64,000 bases of DNA from Eunapius fragilis (Eukaryota > Porifera > Demospongiae > Spongillida > Spongillidae): contig OY811990.1 in assembly GCA_963681505.1 (NCBI GenBank), positions 3,549,165 to 3,613,164 on the forward strand, read 5' to 3'. The notes below the pieces were generated by a model. That model made no database searches. It was not told where the DNA came from and saw nothing but the letters and a program-made list of their open reading frames with translations. The translations under genes were made by a program, and so were the position numbers. Below are positions 21,297 to 31,473 of this stretch, piece by piece (the first letter of the stretch is position 1; every line of letters begins with the position of its first letter).

Positions 21297-23855
21297 ATGT
21301 CAACCCAAGTACAACACAACAGCATGTTACCTGTACAGCGACCGACGTGTGTGCTGTGCCAAAACGATCTCGATCCTGGTGAACCATTTTGTGATGAGTG
21401 TGGAGCGAACCAAAAATCGGGCCGAGTGACGTTGAAATCGTCCAAGCAAGATGACGCAATTAGTAGCAGGTAAAGCACGAACACACATATACCGGCCGCC
21501 TGTATTAAAAATATAGTATATGTCACTATATATGCATATAAATTAGTACACTACAAAAACAGTACGGTTGTACGCTATAAAAACACACAGCACGCTCCCA
21601 GGGCGATCATCAATAGACACATATCCATATGTATACAAGATAATATATATTATCTCTGACATGTATAAGTTTATTGTTCCACAGGTCTTGCCTCTTCCCT
21701 CCACACACCATATGTCAGCTGTGCTCTAAGCCCTACACAGACTCTAGGATCCTTCCATGTCTACACTCTTTCTGTGGGCAGTGTCTGCATATGGAGATAG
21801 AGAGGTCTGGGGACAAGCAGAAGATGGAGTGTCCTACCTGTCAGAGAAGTATCACCATACCAGAGGGTGGAGTCAATGCTATAACTCAGAACCTCCATCT
21901 TGGCTTTGAGGTGGAGGTGGCTGGGTACATGTCCAAGATTGGCAATGGTGGAGAAAAGTCATGTGATGATTGTATTGATGGGGGCAAGGGGCCTGCAGTG
22001 GTGTTCTGTTGTACATGTGGTCAGTTCCTCTGTACCTTCTGTCATGAGCACCACAAGAGCAGTAAAATATTCCATCATCACCAGATGGTTGGACTAGACC
22101 AGGAGTCTGTCAGACTACTTCCATCCATCATGACATCAACTGAAAATCATAATCAAGAAACAAAGATCTATTGTGAGACCTGCCAGTGTCTGGTCTGCAG
22201 AGACTGTACCCTAGTCCTTCACAAGGACCACAGGATTGCTGAGGTGTGCAATATTGCAAAGGTCCACAGAGATGGAATGAGAGAGGCACTTGTGTGTGCA
22301 CAGGAAATGGCCTCAAAGCTGACCAGTGCCATTGGTGCCAATGACAAGATGGCAGAACAGGTTGAGACTTCCAGAGAGAATGCCACACTGCTCACAAACC
22401 AAGCCTTTGAACAGCTCCACCAAGCCATAGAGGAAAGGAAGAAGACACTGTTGTCAGAGATGGAGGCCATTTCACTTTCTAAGACAACAGCTCTGTCCCT
22501 CCAGAAGGAACAGTTAGTGAAGATACAAGATGAGATTGGTCGCTACACTGAGATGACCTCCCACATCCTCCAGACCCACACTGACCATGAGGTGGTCTCT
22601 TGGAGATCTGCTACCCACTGAACTGAAGGCCACCCTAAAGAAGGTTGAGGGAGTCTCCCTCTCTACCAGTGACATACATGTGACCCTACAAACTGATTCT
22701 CTAATGAAGGAACTCTCCAACTTTGGTCATGTAATGGCCTCACCTCCATCTCCGTCACAAAGCGCATGGTCTTCTAAGTCAGCAGCCAGGATGGACATGG
22801 TGTATAGTGTAAAAGTGGAGACCAAGAGCTCAGAGGGAGAGAGGTACCCATATGGTGGTCTGCAGGTGAAGGCTGAGCTGAGGCCCAAGTCACATGATGG
22901 AGTAGTTGTCCCAGGAAAGGTGGAGGACCATGGAGATGGTACCTACACCATCACCCTCACCCCTCAGGCTGCTGGTCTTCACCAGCTCCTCATCACAACG
23001 AATGGTGAACATGTACAGGGCAGTCCTCATGACCTTGATGTGAGGCCTAACTACAGCACCTTATGTAAACCCCAGAAAGTGATCAGTTGTAGGAGCGGTC
23101 CAGAAGGTATAGCCATCCATGACAGTGGAGACATCTATGTAGCCTGTTGGGATGATGACTGTATTCGTGTGTTTGACCAAGGTGGTCATGAGAAGAGAAC
23201 CATAGGTAGTGGTGGGAGGGGTGATGGTCAGTTCAGTGGACCATGTGGTATATCCATCAAGGGAGATGTGATGTATGTTGCTGAATTTGAAAATCATCGC
23301 ATTCAGAAGCTGACAACAGGAGGACAGTTCATACAAAAGTTTGGTCAGCATGGATCAGGTCAGGGACAGTTTAGTGGACCAATATCAGTTATTGTTGACC
23401 AAATAGATAGGATGATTGTTGCTGATGCTAGCAACCAGAGGGTAGTGATATTGGATCAAAATGGCAGCTGGCTATTGACCATAACTGGTGATGTCTCTGG
23501 TTCTCAGGGTTTTAAGGATCCATGGGGTCTTGCTTTGGACCCTCAAGGGAACATCCATGTTGCAGCCTTTGGTTCTAACACCATCAAAGTCTTCACACCA
23601 GAGGGGACCTATGTCAGATCATATGGAGATGTAAAGGTTCCATCTGGAATAGCAATTGATGAAGAAGGTTACAGCCTTGTCTGTGAGTGCAATGGCAATT
23701 GTCTCTCCATCTTTGATCCTCAGGGAAACAAGATCCACACAGTTGGCAATCTCACTTATCCCTGGGGTGTTGCTCTGGATCCTATTAGTGGTAGTCTGTA
23801 TGTAGCCAACACTGGTGCTAACACTGTATTAAAGTATGCTGTAATGATGATGTAA
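21297..23855 (+). pseudogene. TRIM-NHL gene T1, frameshifted
   Basis: Exon 1 (21297-21469) encodes MSTQVQHNSMLPVQRPTCVL and on, a CxxC...CxxC zinc-ribbon-like module (CVLC, CDEC) ending LKSSKQDDAISSR at gtaaag. Exon 2 starts at 21685 after ttccacag. Order: RING (CQLC...CLHSFCGQC...CPTC), two B-boxes, coiled coil, filamin repeat (VKAELRPKSHDG...HGDGTYTITLTPQ), then six NHL repeats. TRIM-NHL proteins act as E3 ligases and/or RNA or protein binders in the cytoplasm, the NHL propeller being the recognition surface. Near 22596 the copy reads gaggtggtctcttgg where paralogues have gaggtggtagctcttgg. The two lost bases end the first frame at 22621, and the second half continues in another frame. Everything else is intact, so a recent break, an assembly error or two separate products are possible. 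Confidence 0.85.
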
Positions 23856-23957
23856 TGATGATGTAGTGTTAATTCATAAGATCATTTAAAAGGTGTGTTG
23901 ATGCATAGATGGGAACGAATGTTGCTATGGCAACAGAGGTAGGTATTATCATTTGAA

Positions 23958-24110
23958 GAAGGAGATGTGATGTATGTCCTCATCACAATGGATGGTGAAC
24001 ATGTACAGGGCAGTCCTCATGACCTTGATGTGAGGCCTAGCTACAGCACCTTATGTAACCCCCAGCAAGTTATCAGTTGTAGTGGTCGTCCATCCGGTAT
24101 AGCCAATGAG
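23958..24110 (+). pseudogene. Rearranged TRIM-NHL fragment
   Basis: A short NHL piece (aaggagatgtgatgtatgt) is joined to the end of the filamin repeat and the start of the NHL region (catcacaatggatggtgaac ... gttatcagttgtagtggtcg). The order is reversed relative to the genes, so this is a scrambled remnant 0.1 kb after T1. Confidence 0.75.
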
Positions 24111-24236
24111 TTAATCACAGTCTATACCTAGGAAGCAAAACTGTGTGTATTGTGTGTATGTGTATGTGTGTGTGTTGTGTGTGAGAATAACATCGTATTC
24201 ATAGCCCGTCAATGGAGACATGTGTATGTCACTTAC

Positions 24237-24436
24237 GAGGTTGTGCTAGCAGCACCAGTGGTGAGGAGTTGGAGTCCCTGCACTTCTCAGGGTGCACACA
24301 CTGCCCACCATCCTCCACTAGCCCACTGGGGCAGAAGCACCCAGCCACACACACCTCTATGCAGGCCAAGGCTTTGCCCACACAGGTGGGGGGGCAGGCA
24401 CTGCCACACTCCTTGAAGACCTTCCCCGGGGGGCAG
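24237..24436 (-). CDS. TIL (trypsin-inhibitor-like) domain exon
   Basis: On the minus strand an exon runs from acceptor ctccctccaccaag to donor gtaagt. It encodes CPPGKVFKECGSACPPTC, VGKALACIEVCVAGCFCP, SGLVEDGGQCVHPEKC and a short tail. Spacing of the ten cysteines and the GCFCPSGLV motif match the TIL fold found in small protease inhibitors and in repeated form in VWF-, zonadhesin- and SCO-spondin-type extracellular proteins. No other exon of this gene is recognisable nearby, so it is an orphan exon: either part of a gene with long introns or a translocated fragment. It would be extracellular. Confidence 0.7.
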
Positions 24437-24449
24437 CTTGGTGGAGGGA

Positions 24450-24940
24450 AGGTGGGAGGAGGAAGGGTTGGGGGGGGGGGAGTGGAGGAGGGAAAGGTAG
24501 AATGTTATGTTGTGAGTAGGATCTGGTAGGGTGTGGCTTGGTTACTCCACGCCCCTTTTTATTACATCATCAGAATTGTTTAGCATAATAGATACATCAG
24601 TTACAGAATGTTAGTTAGCCCAAAGGAAAAGGAGAGGTTAGATGAGTTAGTTATTAGGGTGAGGGGGAGCGAGACAGAAAGAGAGTGATAGAGAGAGAGA
24701 GAAGAGAGGAGGAGAGAGGTAGAGGGAGGGGAAGAGGGAGAAAGAGAGACATCAGCTCACCCTCCATTCATCCCTTTCTCCCCCTCCCTCCCCCTCCTCC
24801 ACCCTCCTCCCCTCCCTCCCCCCCTCCTCCCCGTTTTGGGTGTCCGGACACCCCCCTTCCAGCCGATCATGAATAAATTAACGTCAGATTAACGTATCTT
24901 CACCACATTAACAACTTGGCGACAAAGCGGTCAGATACCT

Positions 24941-24974
<34 letters not shown>

Positions 24975-24990
24975 AGCCATTGAATAAGTA
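24450..24990. repeat. Purine-rich low-complexity and G-tract
   Basis: (GGAGGAGG)n and GAGAGA stretches, then a C/T-rich mirror, then a ~32-base G run (24941-24972). The following gtatccgcctctgag (25024-25038) resembles the end of the MITE family at 58732. Confidence 0.7.
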
Positions 24991-25239
24991 TCGCGGTTCC
25001 AAACCCCCCGTTTGGAAAAACCTGTATCCGCCTCTGAGGAGAGACTAGATGCTTCAACTTGAAACAAAGCTGTTCCACGGTTGTAGCTGGTTTTTCCACA
25101 TAGAATTGTAAAGGGAGAGAAACAAAAAGGACGACTTTTGTCTCTTCTTCCTTTCGTAGTTCTTCGTACTTGTGAGTCGCAATTGGCGATGTCCACCCAT
25201 TCACATGCACCTAAGCTTCAATTATAGAGTATAGGCTAT

Positions 25240-25448
25240 CAGTTACCGTATTGGGTATATGCAAAAAAAATTTGGTACCTTAAATGCAAAAAAATAGAGG
25301 AGTTATAGCCTTGAACATCCAACCAGACCAGCAGTTGTTTGCTATGGTGCATTGTTTTGTTTACAAGTCATAAATCAAAATGTGCATTATTTAATTTTCT
25401 CTCTTTCGGTGAACACCACTGTATTGTGTTGCAATATACTTCATCCAT
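25240..25448. repeat. Repeat R copy B, left part
   Basis: Matches 17691-17975 closely (gtaccttaaatgcaaaaaaa, agaggagttatagccttgaa, ttgtttacaagtcat), with an internal deletion in this copy. It ends in the C-tract that the retroelement interrupts; the match resumes at 28440. Confidence 0.8.
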
Positions 25449-26145
25449 CCCCCCCCCCCCCCCCCCTCCCCCCCCCCCCCCCCCCCCCCCCCCCCTTGTT
25501 CAAATAGCCCAATAACAGGACCATCCTTGATTTCTCCTCCTCCAAGGAGACGCCCTCACCTCCATCATTATGAGAGACGGAAGGTTTTCCGTCCTCATCT
25601 GTGGAGTAGTCAAGCTGTATGGAAGAGCAGGCATGTATTGTTATGTCATCTGGGTCAAATATGACTTCGATCATTGAAATATGCCTCCAATGGACTAAGG
25701 TATTATTGTATATAACCCAAATTTGTGTTTCTTTTTCATTTTTAAGAATTGTAGAAAGCTCTCTCAGTGTGTTTCTCCCATGTTTCTTATGTTTTATATT
25801 TGAAACAATAAAATAGTCTGTGGGATCCATATGTTTTTCTGGCCAAACGGCATCATATTTTTCATACGTTTGACACGCTTTGTTTCTAGCGTTGCTTCTA
25901 CTTATCAGAACTGTCTCATGTTCTGGAATTGGTTTAGGTAGCGGAGGAAATACGAAAGCTGTTACACAGTCTATTCCCAGTCCATCATGTTGTTTACTAT
26001 TTTCCCATTTGTGTATCATTTGTTTTTGTATTGTTTCAATATTGCGCACAAGCGCAAACGGGGAGAGCTCTTTGTTTTCATCTTCCATTGGAGGTAAATT
26101 ATATGGTTTTCTGAAATATAAGTTTAGTGAGTTTGTTTTGTACAT
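25441..26145 (-). CDS. Unrecognised ORF downstream of Penelope RT
   Basis: A frame of up to 234 codons. An acceptor-like atatttcag at 26111 would start an exon at 26110, and PPMEDENKELSPFALV offers an internal Met near 26088. The sequence is of normal complexity (FALVRNIETIQKQMIHKWEN, CVTAFVFPPLPKPIPEHE, TQIWVIYNNTLVHWRHISMI), ending in an acidic stretch before running into a poly-Gly stretch coded by the G-tract of the flank. So its natural 3' end is lost or lies at LGYLNKG. It lies in the same orientation as the RT, inside the same insertion. No domain recognised, no RT or nuclease motifs. It could be a second PLE gene or a captured host gene. Confidence 0.55.
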   Translation of the reverse strand: MYKTNSLNLYFRKPYNLPPMEDENKELSPFALVRNIETIQKQMIHKWENSKQHDGLGIDCVTAFVFPPLPKPIPEHETVLISRSNARNKACQTYEKYDAVWPEKHMDPTDYFIVSNIKHKKHGRNTLRELSTILKNEKETQIWVIYNNTLVHWRHISMIEVIFDPDDITIHACSSIQLDYSTDEDGKPSVSHNDGGEGVSLEEEKSRMVLLLGYLNKGGGGGGGGGRGGGGGDG

Positions 26146-28450
26146 GTATATGTACCGTTTTGGCTTCGTAGGCTAAGAGTAGTTTAGATAATATATTTGT
26201 TTACAACCTTTTGCGGTTAGGTACCATACGCTTGCACAAATACATGAATCACAAAATGATAACGAACATACAATGTGGTTTGGGCTTTCCATCCTGGTAT
26301 TCATCACATACACAGTTTCCAGTCAAAAAATCTCTTCCGTATTGCGACCGGTTTCGGAGTACTTTACTCCTTCTTCAGGCAGATGGAAATAAGTGAAGTC
26401 TATGCAGCTGAAGTTTAATTCGAGAAATCCCGCATTTTTGATTAGTTCTTTATTTATGCGTCCATTCTTGTCTGAAATTGTTCTGGTTTCAAAATTTGTT
26501 AGGTGACGTCAACATGGAGGGTTGAAACCCAGTGGAGTTTCTTTCTTAAGTCTAGCTCTAACCAACATATCTCTCAGTGATCGGTTCTTTTTAAGCGCTA
26601 TGCGTGGTGGCGCTGGGAACAGACCACTTAGGACTGGGTCTATCTTAACATCCACCCAAAGTTTGCGTAGGGCGTCTCTGACCAGAGGTACATGTGTGTT
26701 GTATGTGATTGCCATAACGGGAGTTCCTTGTTTGTCTGTTTTTAAGTTTTGTTTATGTATAACCCGTTCTCTGTCTTTGAAGTATATCTTTTTAAGTAGC
26801 GTTTTAGTGGCTTTCTCTTTGTACCCTCTAGCAAGAAGCGCTTTCTGGAGTTTGATTATTTGTTGTCTGAAATTTCCTTCGTCTGAGTTGGTGCGGAGGA
26901 TTCTGTGTGCTTCACCAAGCGCTATGCTTTTCCCCGTTCCTTTGGGATGAAAGGACGAACTATGGACATACGTTTGTTTGTTTGTAGGTTTTGTGTACGT
27001 CTTTGTGTCCAGAGTTTGTTTATTCTGGAAGTTTGTACCTTTGTAAATGGTTACATCCAAAAAATGTATTTCACTAGGTGAGCACTCTCCTGTAAATTTG
27101 ATAGTTGGGTGGAGTTTGTTGCAGTTTAGTAGGAAGGATTGAAATTCTTCCTGATTCCCAGACCATAGGATAAGGATATCGTCTATGTATCTTATCCAGA
27201 GTTTAATTTTGTCTGTGTGAGATTGAAAGATCTTCTGTTCAAGTTCACCCATAAATATGCCACTGTATGAGGGGGCCATGATGTTTCCCATGGGTACTCC
27301 TCTGGTTTGAAGGTAGAATTCACCATTGAATTCAAATACGTTGTTTTTTGTGACAATGTCTAATAATTCTGCCAGAACTGCCATATCTGGCATGGGTGTT
27401 GAATTTTTAAGTGTCGTTAGAGCTCTGATTGCAGCTTGGTTTCCTTCAGCTGTAGGGATGTTTGTATACATGTTGGTGACGTCCACTGTGCAAAGGATTA
27501 TGTCTTTGCAGAATGTATGTTTTTCCAAAATCTGGATGAGATGTGTTGTATCTCTTATGTATGTAGGCAAGAGAACAACCGCTTGTTTTAGCCAGAAGTC
27601 TAAGAAACCAGATATGTTGGCCGTTATGCTATTGACACAGGAGCATATAGGTCTGTATGTGTACGGGTTCTTGTGTAGTTTAATGAGGAAGTACATCAAG
27701 CTGGTTCTATGCGATTCTGGGGGGTAGCAAAATACACACTGTCTTTTTGTCAACAAACCAGATTTATGTAGATTGTCCAGTTTGGTTTCAATGGTCTGTT
27801 TTATTTTGTCTGTGATATCATGTTCCAATCTTGTGTACGTTTCAGAGTCTGCCAGGTGTTTGTGTCCTTCTGCTATATATGTTTTTCTGTCCTGCAGTAC
27901 TATCATACTTCCTTTGTCAGCTTGATTGATGATGACTTCATGTTGGTTTTTAAGCCTGTGTATAAGGCACATTCCATCCTTAGGAAGGTTAGGTCGACCT
28001 GTGGTGGACTTGATCTGAGAAAGAGTTAGTGTGATGTTATCAATTAATTTCTCTAAAGGTTTGTAGTCTGTAGGTCCAGGTGTCTGTTTAGTCTTTAGTC
28101 TAAAAGGGTTATCACTTGGTGTAATGTGCATGTATTTGTACCTTAGTCTCAGTTTATTGGTAAAGTCTATGATTTCACTACTCTTTACATAATTTGTGTT
28201 AGGGGTGTAAGGTATGAAGCTCAATCCTTTAGAGAGGATGTCTGTCTCTCTATTGGAAAGTCTGTATGATGAGAGGTTGACTATGTTGTCTGGGTTCACA
28301 GTTGATGTACACATATTGTAATGTTTAGATACACATAATTTTCTACAACGTCTACGTTTGTCCGGCTTTGACCTTCGTCTACTTCTGGTGGTGGCTGTTT
28401 CTCCACCTTGGTCTGTGGGGTCCCTTACTAGGGACACACACCCCCCCCCC
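25449..28450 (-). mobile_element. Penelope-like retroelement inserted in repeat R C-tract
   Basis: The inserted segment is absent from repeat R copy A and bounded by C-tracts (25449-25495 and 28440-28450). On the minus strand it holds a Penelope-type reverse transcriptase, then a spacer with a hammerhead-like motif, then a second ORF. I find no GIY-YIG endonuclease after the RT. Penelope-like elements without that domain (Athena and relatives) are known to join G-rich chromosome ends, and here the minus-strand flanks are G-runs. The element looks whole across the RT. Confidence 0.7.
26351..26378 (-). ncRNA. Hammerhead-ribozyme-like core motif
   Basis: The minus strand reads ctgaaga, a, ggagta-aag-tactcc, gaaac: the CUGANGA box, a perfect 6-bp stem II with a 3-base loop, and the GAAAC box. 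Hammerhead motifs are known in the terminal repeats of Penelope-like elements. One extra A precedes stem II, and stems I and III are not clear, so activity is doubtful. Confidence 0.4.
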
Positions 28451-28452
28451 AC
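26509..28452 (-). CDS. Penelope-like element reverse transcriptase
   Basis: A 647-codon frame; the first ~45 residues are partly coded by the C-tract, so the natural start is probably a later Met such as MCTSTVNPDNIV (residue 47). RT landmarks in order: NQADKG (176-181), KLHKNPYTYRPI (258-269), VDVTNMYTNIP (323-333), GVPMGNIMAPSYSG (385-398), catalytic YIDD (422-425) and HFLDVTIY (463-470). A C-terminal basic segment, SLRDMLVRARLKKETPLGFN, is the region that in most relatives precedes a Cys motif and the GIY-YIG nuclease; here the frame ends right after it. The protein copies element RNA into DNA. Penelope RTs are related to telomerase rather than to LTR elements. Confidence 0.88.
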   Translation of the reverse strand: MGGGCVSLVRDPTDQGGETATTRSRRRSKPDKRRRCRKLCVSKHYNMCTSTVNPDNIVNLSSYRLSNRETDILSKGLSFIPYTPNTNYVKSSEIIDFTNKLRLRYKYMHITPSDNPFRLKTKQTPGPTDYKPLEKLIDNITLTLSQIKSTTGRPNLPKDGMCLIHRLKNQHEVIINQADKGSMIVLQDRKTYIAEGHKHLADSETYTRLEHDITDKIKQTIETKLDNLHKSGLLTKRQCVFCYPPESHRTSLMYFLIKLHKNPYTYRPICSCVNSITANISGFLDFWLKQAVVLLPTYIRDTTHLIQILEKHTFCKDIILCTVDVTNMYTNIPTAEGNQAAIRALTTLKNSTPMPDMAVLAELLDIVTKNNVFEFNGEFYLQTRGVPMGNIMAPSYSGIFMGELEQKIFQSHTDKIKLWIRYIDDILILWSGNQEEFQSFLLNCNKLHPTIKFTGECSPSEIHFLDVTIYKGTNFQNKQTLDTKTYTKPTNKQTYVHSSSFHPKGTGKSIALGEAHRILRTNSDEGNFRQQIIKLQKALLARGYKEKATKTLLKKIYFKDRERVIHKQNLKTDKQGTPVMAITYNTHVPLVRDALRKLWVDVKIDPVLSGLFPAPPRIALKKNRSLRDMLVRARLKKETPLGFNPPC

Positions 28453-29330
28453 TGTAATTACTGAATTTATGATGTCACATTAGAGTCTGACCTCGTTAAG
28501 AGCTCGCTCATATTCCCTCGTTAGATGTATTGATGTTTACGGTTATTAAGTGACTAGCTTGCACTGTAGATCTGACATTAAAATATAAGTCTTGGATTCG
28601 GAACAAACTTTCAACTATTTACCTGATCACTTTTGGACAAAATGGGTAGGTTGTCATTTAAAGGATTAATTTCTTAGTGACTGGATATGTGGGTAGTTTA
28701 GTTCTGCACTAAGCCAGCACACTTCCATACCTACGGATTTCAGTATAATTTTTGTACGCCAATGTCAAAACCGATGATTCATACTATGTCTGGAATGATG
28801 AGAGCAAGGTTTACATGGCAGAAAAAGAAAAGCCAGTGAGATGTACCATTGTAGACCTAGAGCAGAACAGAGTAAGTGACATAATACTTGCCTGTTTTAA
28901 TTATGAAGAAAATTAACAATTGATGAAGTGAATTCAAAGTATATTAACCAAATGCATTGCAAGCCTATGACATGCCATTCTTTTATATTTCAAAATTAAA
29001 ATATTTTTCAGAAGACAAATATGTCCGCGTGAAAACCTGGTGTCGTTCATAAAATCATCTTCCTGTATCGATTGCAATTAGAGATCGTTGCGAAACTGCA
29101 CGCGGACCTGATATAACCAGATATCATTAAATCGGCATGGGGCATCGACGTGTAATGTGGTAATGTGTACACAAAATTCAGACCACAGTAACTCCATGAT
29201 GGAAAGAAAGATCAATTTCATGCATTTCAGGACGACGTTGAGGACCAATGTACTCTTAGAAAATATCCATTTTAGCGGCAATGGCTCATGCATTGTTTAA
29301 TTTAATTAAGCTAAATCAAGTAATAAAAGG
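28440..29330. repeat. Repeat R copy B, right part
   Basis: Continues the match to copy A from the C-tract: tgtaattactgaattt, tcgttagatgtattgatgtt, then directly cttgcactgtagatctgaca (a ~500 bp internal deletion relative to copy A, 18100-18610), and through to caagtaataaaaggggg. The exon-like YYVWNDESKVYMAEKEKP segment is present, but its upstream part is shifted. Confidence 0.75.
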
Positions 29331-29332
29331 GG

Positions 29333-29852
29333 GATAGCCAATGTTACATTAGGGGGCTAGCCAATGATACATGAGGGGACTAGCCAATGACACATGAGGG
29401 GGCTTGCCAATGATACATGAGGGGGCTAGCCAATGATACATGAGGGGGCTATCCAATGATACGTGAGGGGGCTAGCCAATGATACGTGAGGGGGTTAGCC
29501 AATGATATGTGAGGGGGCTAGCCAATGATACATGAGGGGGCTAGCCAATGATACATGAGGAGACTAGCCCATGATACGTGAGGGGGTTAGCCAATGATAC
29601 GTGAGGGGGCTAGCAATGATACATGAGGGGACTAGCCAATGATACGTGAGGGGGCTATCCAATGATACATGAGGGGGCTAGCCAATGATACGTGAGGGGG
29701 TTAGCCAATGATACGTGAGGGGGCTAGCAATGATACATGAGGGGACTAGCCAATGATACATGAGGGGGCTAGCCAATGATACATGAGGGGGTTAGCCAAT
29801 GATACATGAGGGGGTAAGCCAATGATACATGAGGGGGCTAGCCAATGATATA
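29333..29852. repeat. 23-bp minisatellite, array 2
   Basis: About 22 units of the same ggggctagccaatgatacat gag repeat as array 1, with more tacgtgag and ggggttagcc variants. It has the same orientation as array 1, again directly after repeat R. Confidence 0.95.
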
Positions 29853-30000
29853 TATACAAGCCTCATGCCCAGACCCAAGCTAGCAGCTGTGGATGGATTA
29901 CATCACCACTACGCAAGAATAGGGTCTGGTACGTAGATTTGATGTGGGCATGGAGACACTTGTAAATAATCCTTTAAACAAAGGGGTCACCTTTAAGATA

Positions 30001-30793
30001 AAACACATCACCTTATGTAACCCCCAGCAAGTTATCAGTTGTAGTGGTCGTCCAATGGGAATCGCCATCCATTGCAGTGGGGACATCTATGTAACCTGTT
30101 GGGATGACAAACGTATTCGTGTGTTTGACCAAGGTGGTCATAAATAAGAAAAGAACCATAGGTAGTGGTGGGTTTGGTGACGGTCAGTTCTGTGGACCAC
30201 GTGGTATATCCATCAAGGGAGATATGACGTATGTTGCTGACACTGGCAATAATCGCATTCAGAAGCTGACAACAGGAGGACAGTTCCTTCAAAAGTTTGG
30301 CCAATATGGATCAGGTCAGGGACAGTTTTGTGAACCAAGATCAGTTATTGTTGACCAAAAAGATTGGATGGTTGTTGCTGACAGTGACAACCATAGGGTA
30401 GTAATATTGGATCAATATGGCAGCTGGCTATTGACCATACATGGTAATGCTCAGGGTTTTAAGGATCCAAGGGGTCTTGCCTTGAACCCCCAAGGGAACA
30501 TCCATGTTGCAGCCAATGGTTCTAACACCATCAAAGTCTTCACACCAGAGGGGACCTATGTCAGATCATACGGAGATATAAAGGTTCCAACTGGAATAGC
30601 AATTGATGAAGAAGGATACAGCTTTGTCTGTGAGAGTGGAGGCAATTGTCTCTCCATCTTTGATCCTGAGGGAAACAAGATCCACACAGTTGGAAATCTC
30701 AGTGACCCCTTTGGTGTTGCTCTGGATCCTATAAGTGGTAGTCTGTATGTAGCCAACTATGGTGCTAACCCTGTATTGAAGTATTCTGTGTAG
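30001..30793 (+). pseudogene. TRIM-NHL fragment T2 (NHL propeller only)
   Basis: Begins abruptly at accttatgtaacccccagca, the filamin/NHL boundary of the genes, and continues through all NHL repeats to a normal end (GANPVLKYSV, TAG). A small insertion after VFDQGGHK adds a stop (30145-30147), so two overlapping frames are seen. The RING, B-boxes, coiled coil and filamin repeat are missing. The second frame (30104-30793) is fully open over about five blades. Its blade-face residues differ from every other copy (FCGPRG, ADTGNN, NGSN, SDPFG). It follows the shared post-minisatellite segment at exactly aagataaaacacatc. Confidence 0.85.
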
Positions 30794-31157
30794 TGGTGAT
30801 GTAATGATGATGTAGTGTCATAACATGAATGTTGCTATGGCAATAGAGGAGCATGATGTGTACGTTGTACAGGTCAGTCCACATGACCTAGGCCTAGCTA
30901 TATAGCCCCAGCAAATGATGATGTAATGTACATAAGAAGACACTGGGCATGAGGAGGTGTGGGGATGCAAGGTTGGGAAAGAGTGTTGCTATGGCGACAG
31001 AGGACGATTTGAAGAGGAAGTTGCAGCTGAGATGCTAACCTAATGATCACAGTTTGTAAGGAAGCAAAAACATATCCAGTTCCGAGTCTGTCCCTCAGAC
31101 GACAGGTGACATCATGGCTGGTGTTCCCTACAGAAGGTAGCCCCACCCACCCTAAAA

Positions 31158-31310
31158 CCCTAAGCTCCTTGACCATCTTATCAGAGCTACGTATATACAG
31201 GTGAGAGGATGGAGGGAGATGGAGGGGCTGGTGTTGAAGTGGTGCACTCACCCTGGTACCCGATACAGTCCCACATCTGCTAGGCCTCTTAGCTCAACCT
31301 CATGCACACA
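31158..31310 (-). pseudogene. RACGAP1: RACGAP1 RhoGAP fragment
   Basis: Two short pieces match the RhoGAP exons at 41392 and 41451: SDKMVKEL at about 31163-31188, and the arginine-finger exon EQRGLADVGLYRVPG at about 31251-31300, here reading a variant. The flanking intron sequence (gtgttgaagtggtgcactca) is also shared. The rest of the domain is missing. Confidence 0.75.
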
Positions 31311-31473
31311 GTGGACAACACAATAGCTGGCACTCGTGGGATGCACGTGGGACAGAAGGAGGCGTGGTCTGCTTCCTGTAGTGAGGGGGTGTGGTTAGCA
31401 AAGGGGGGGGGTCAGTAATGGGAAAATTTTACCATCAAGGTGTTGATTAATCCACATATGCTCTGGTCCTACC

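Noticed and set aside
26522-28029. Plus-strand ORFs of 69-142 codons
   Set aside because: They are antisense to the Penelope RT, whose frame has clear catalytic motifs.
17685-29330. Repeat R copies A and B as terminal repeats of one huge element
   Set aside because: They differ by large deletions, are not at matching element ends, contain exon-like segments, and copy C lies far away; no primer or terminal motifs seen.
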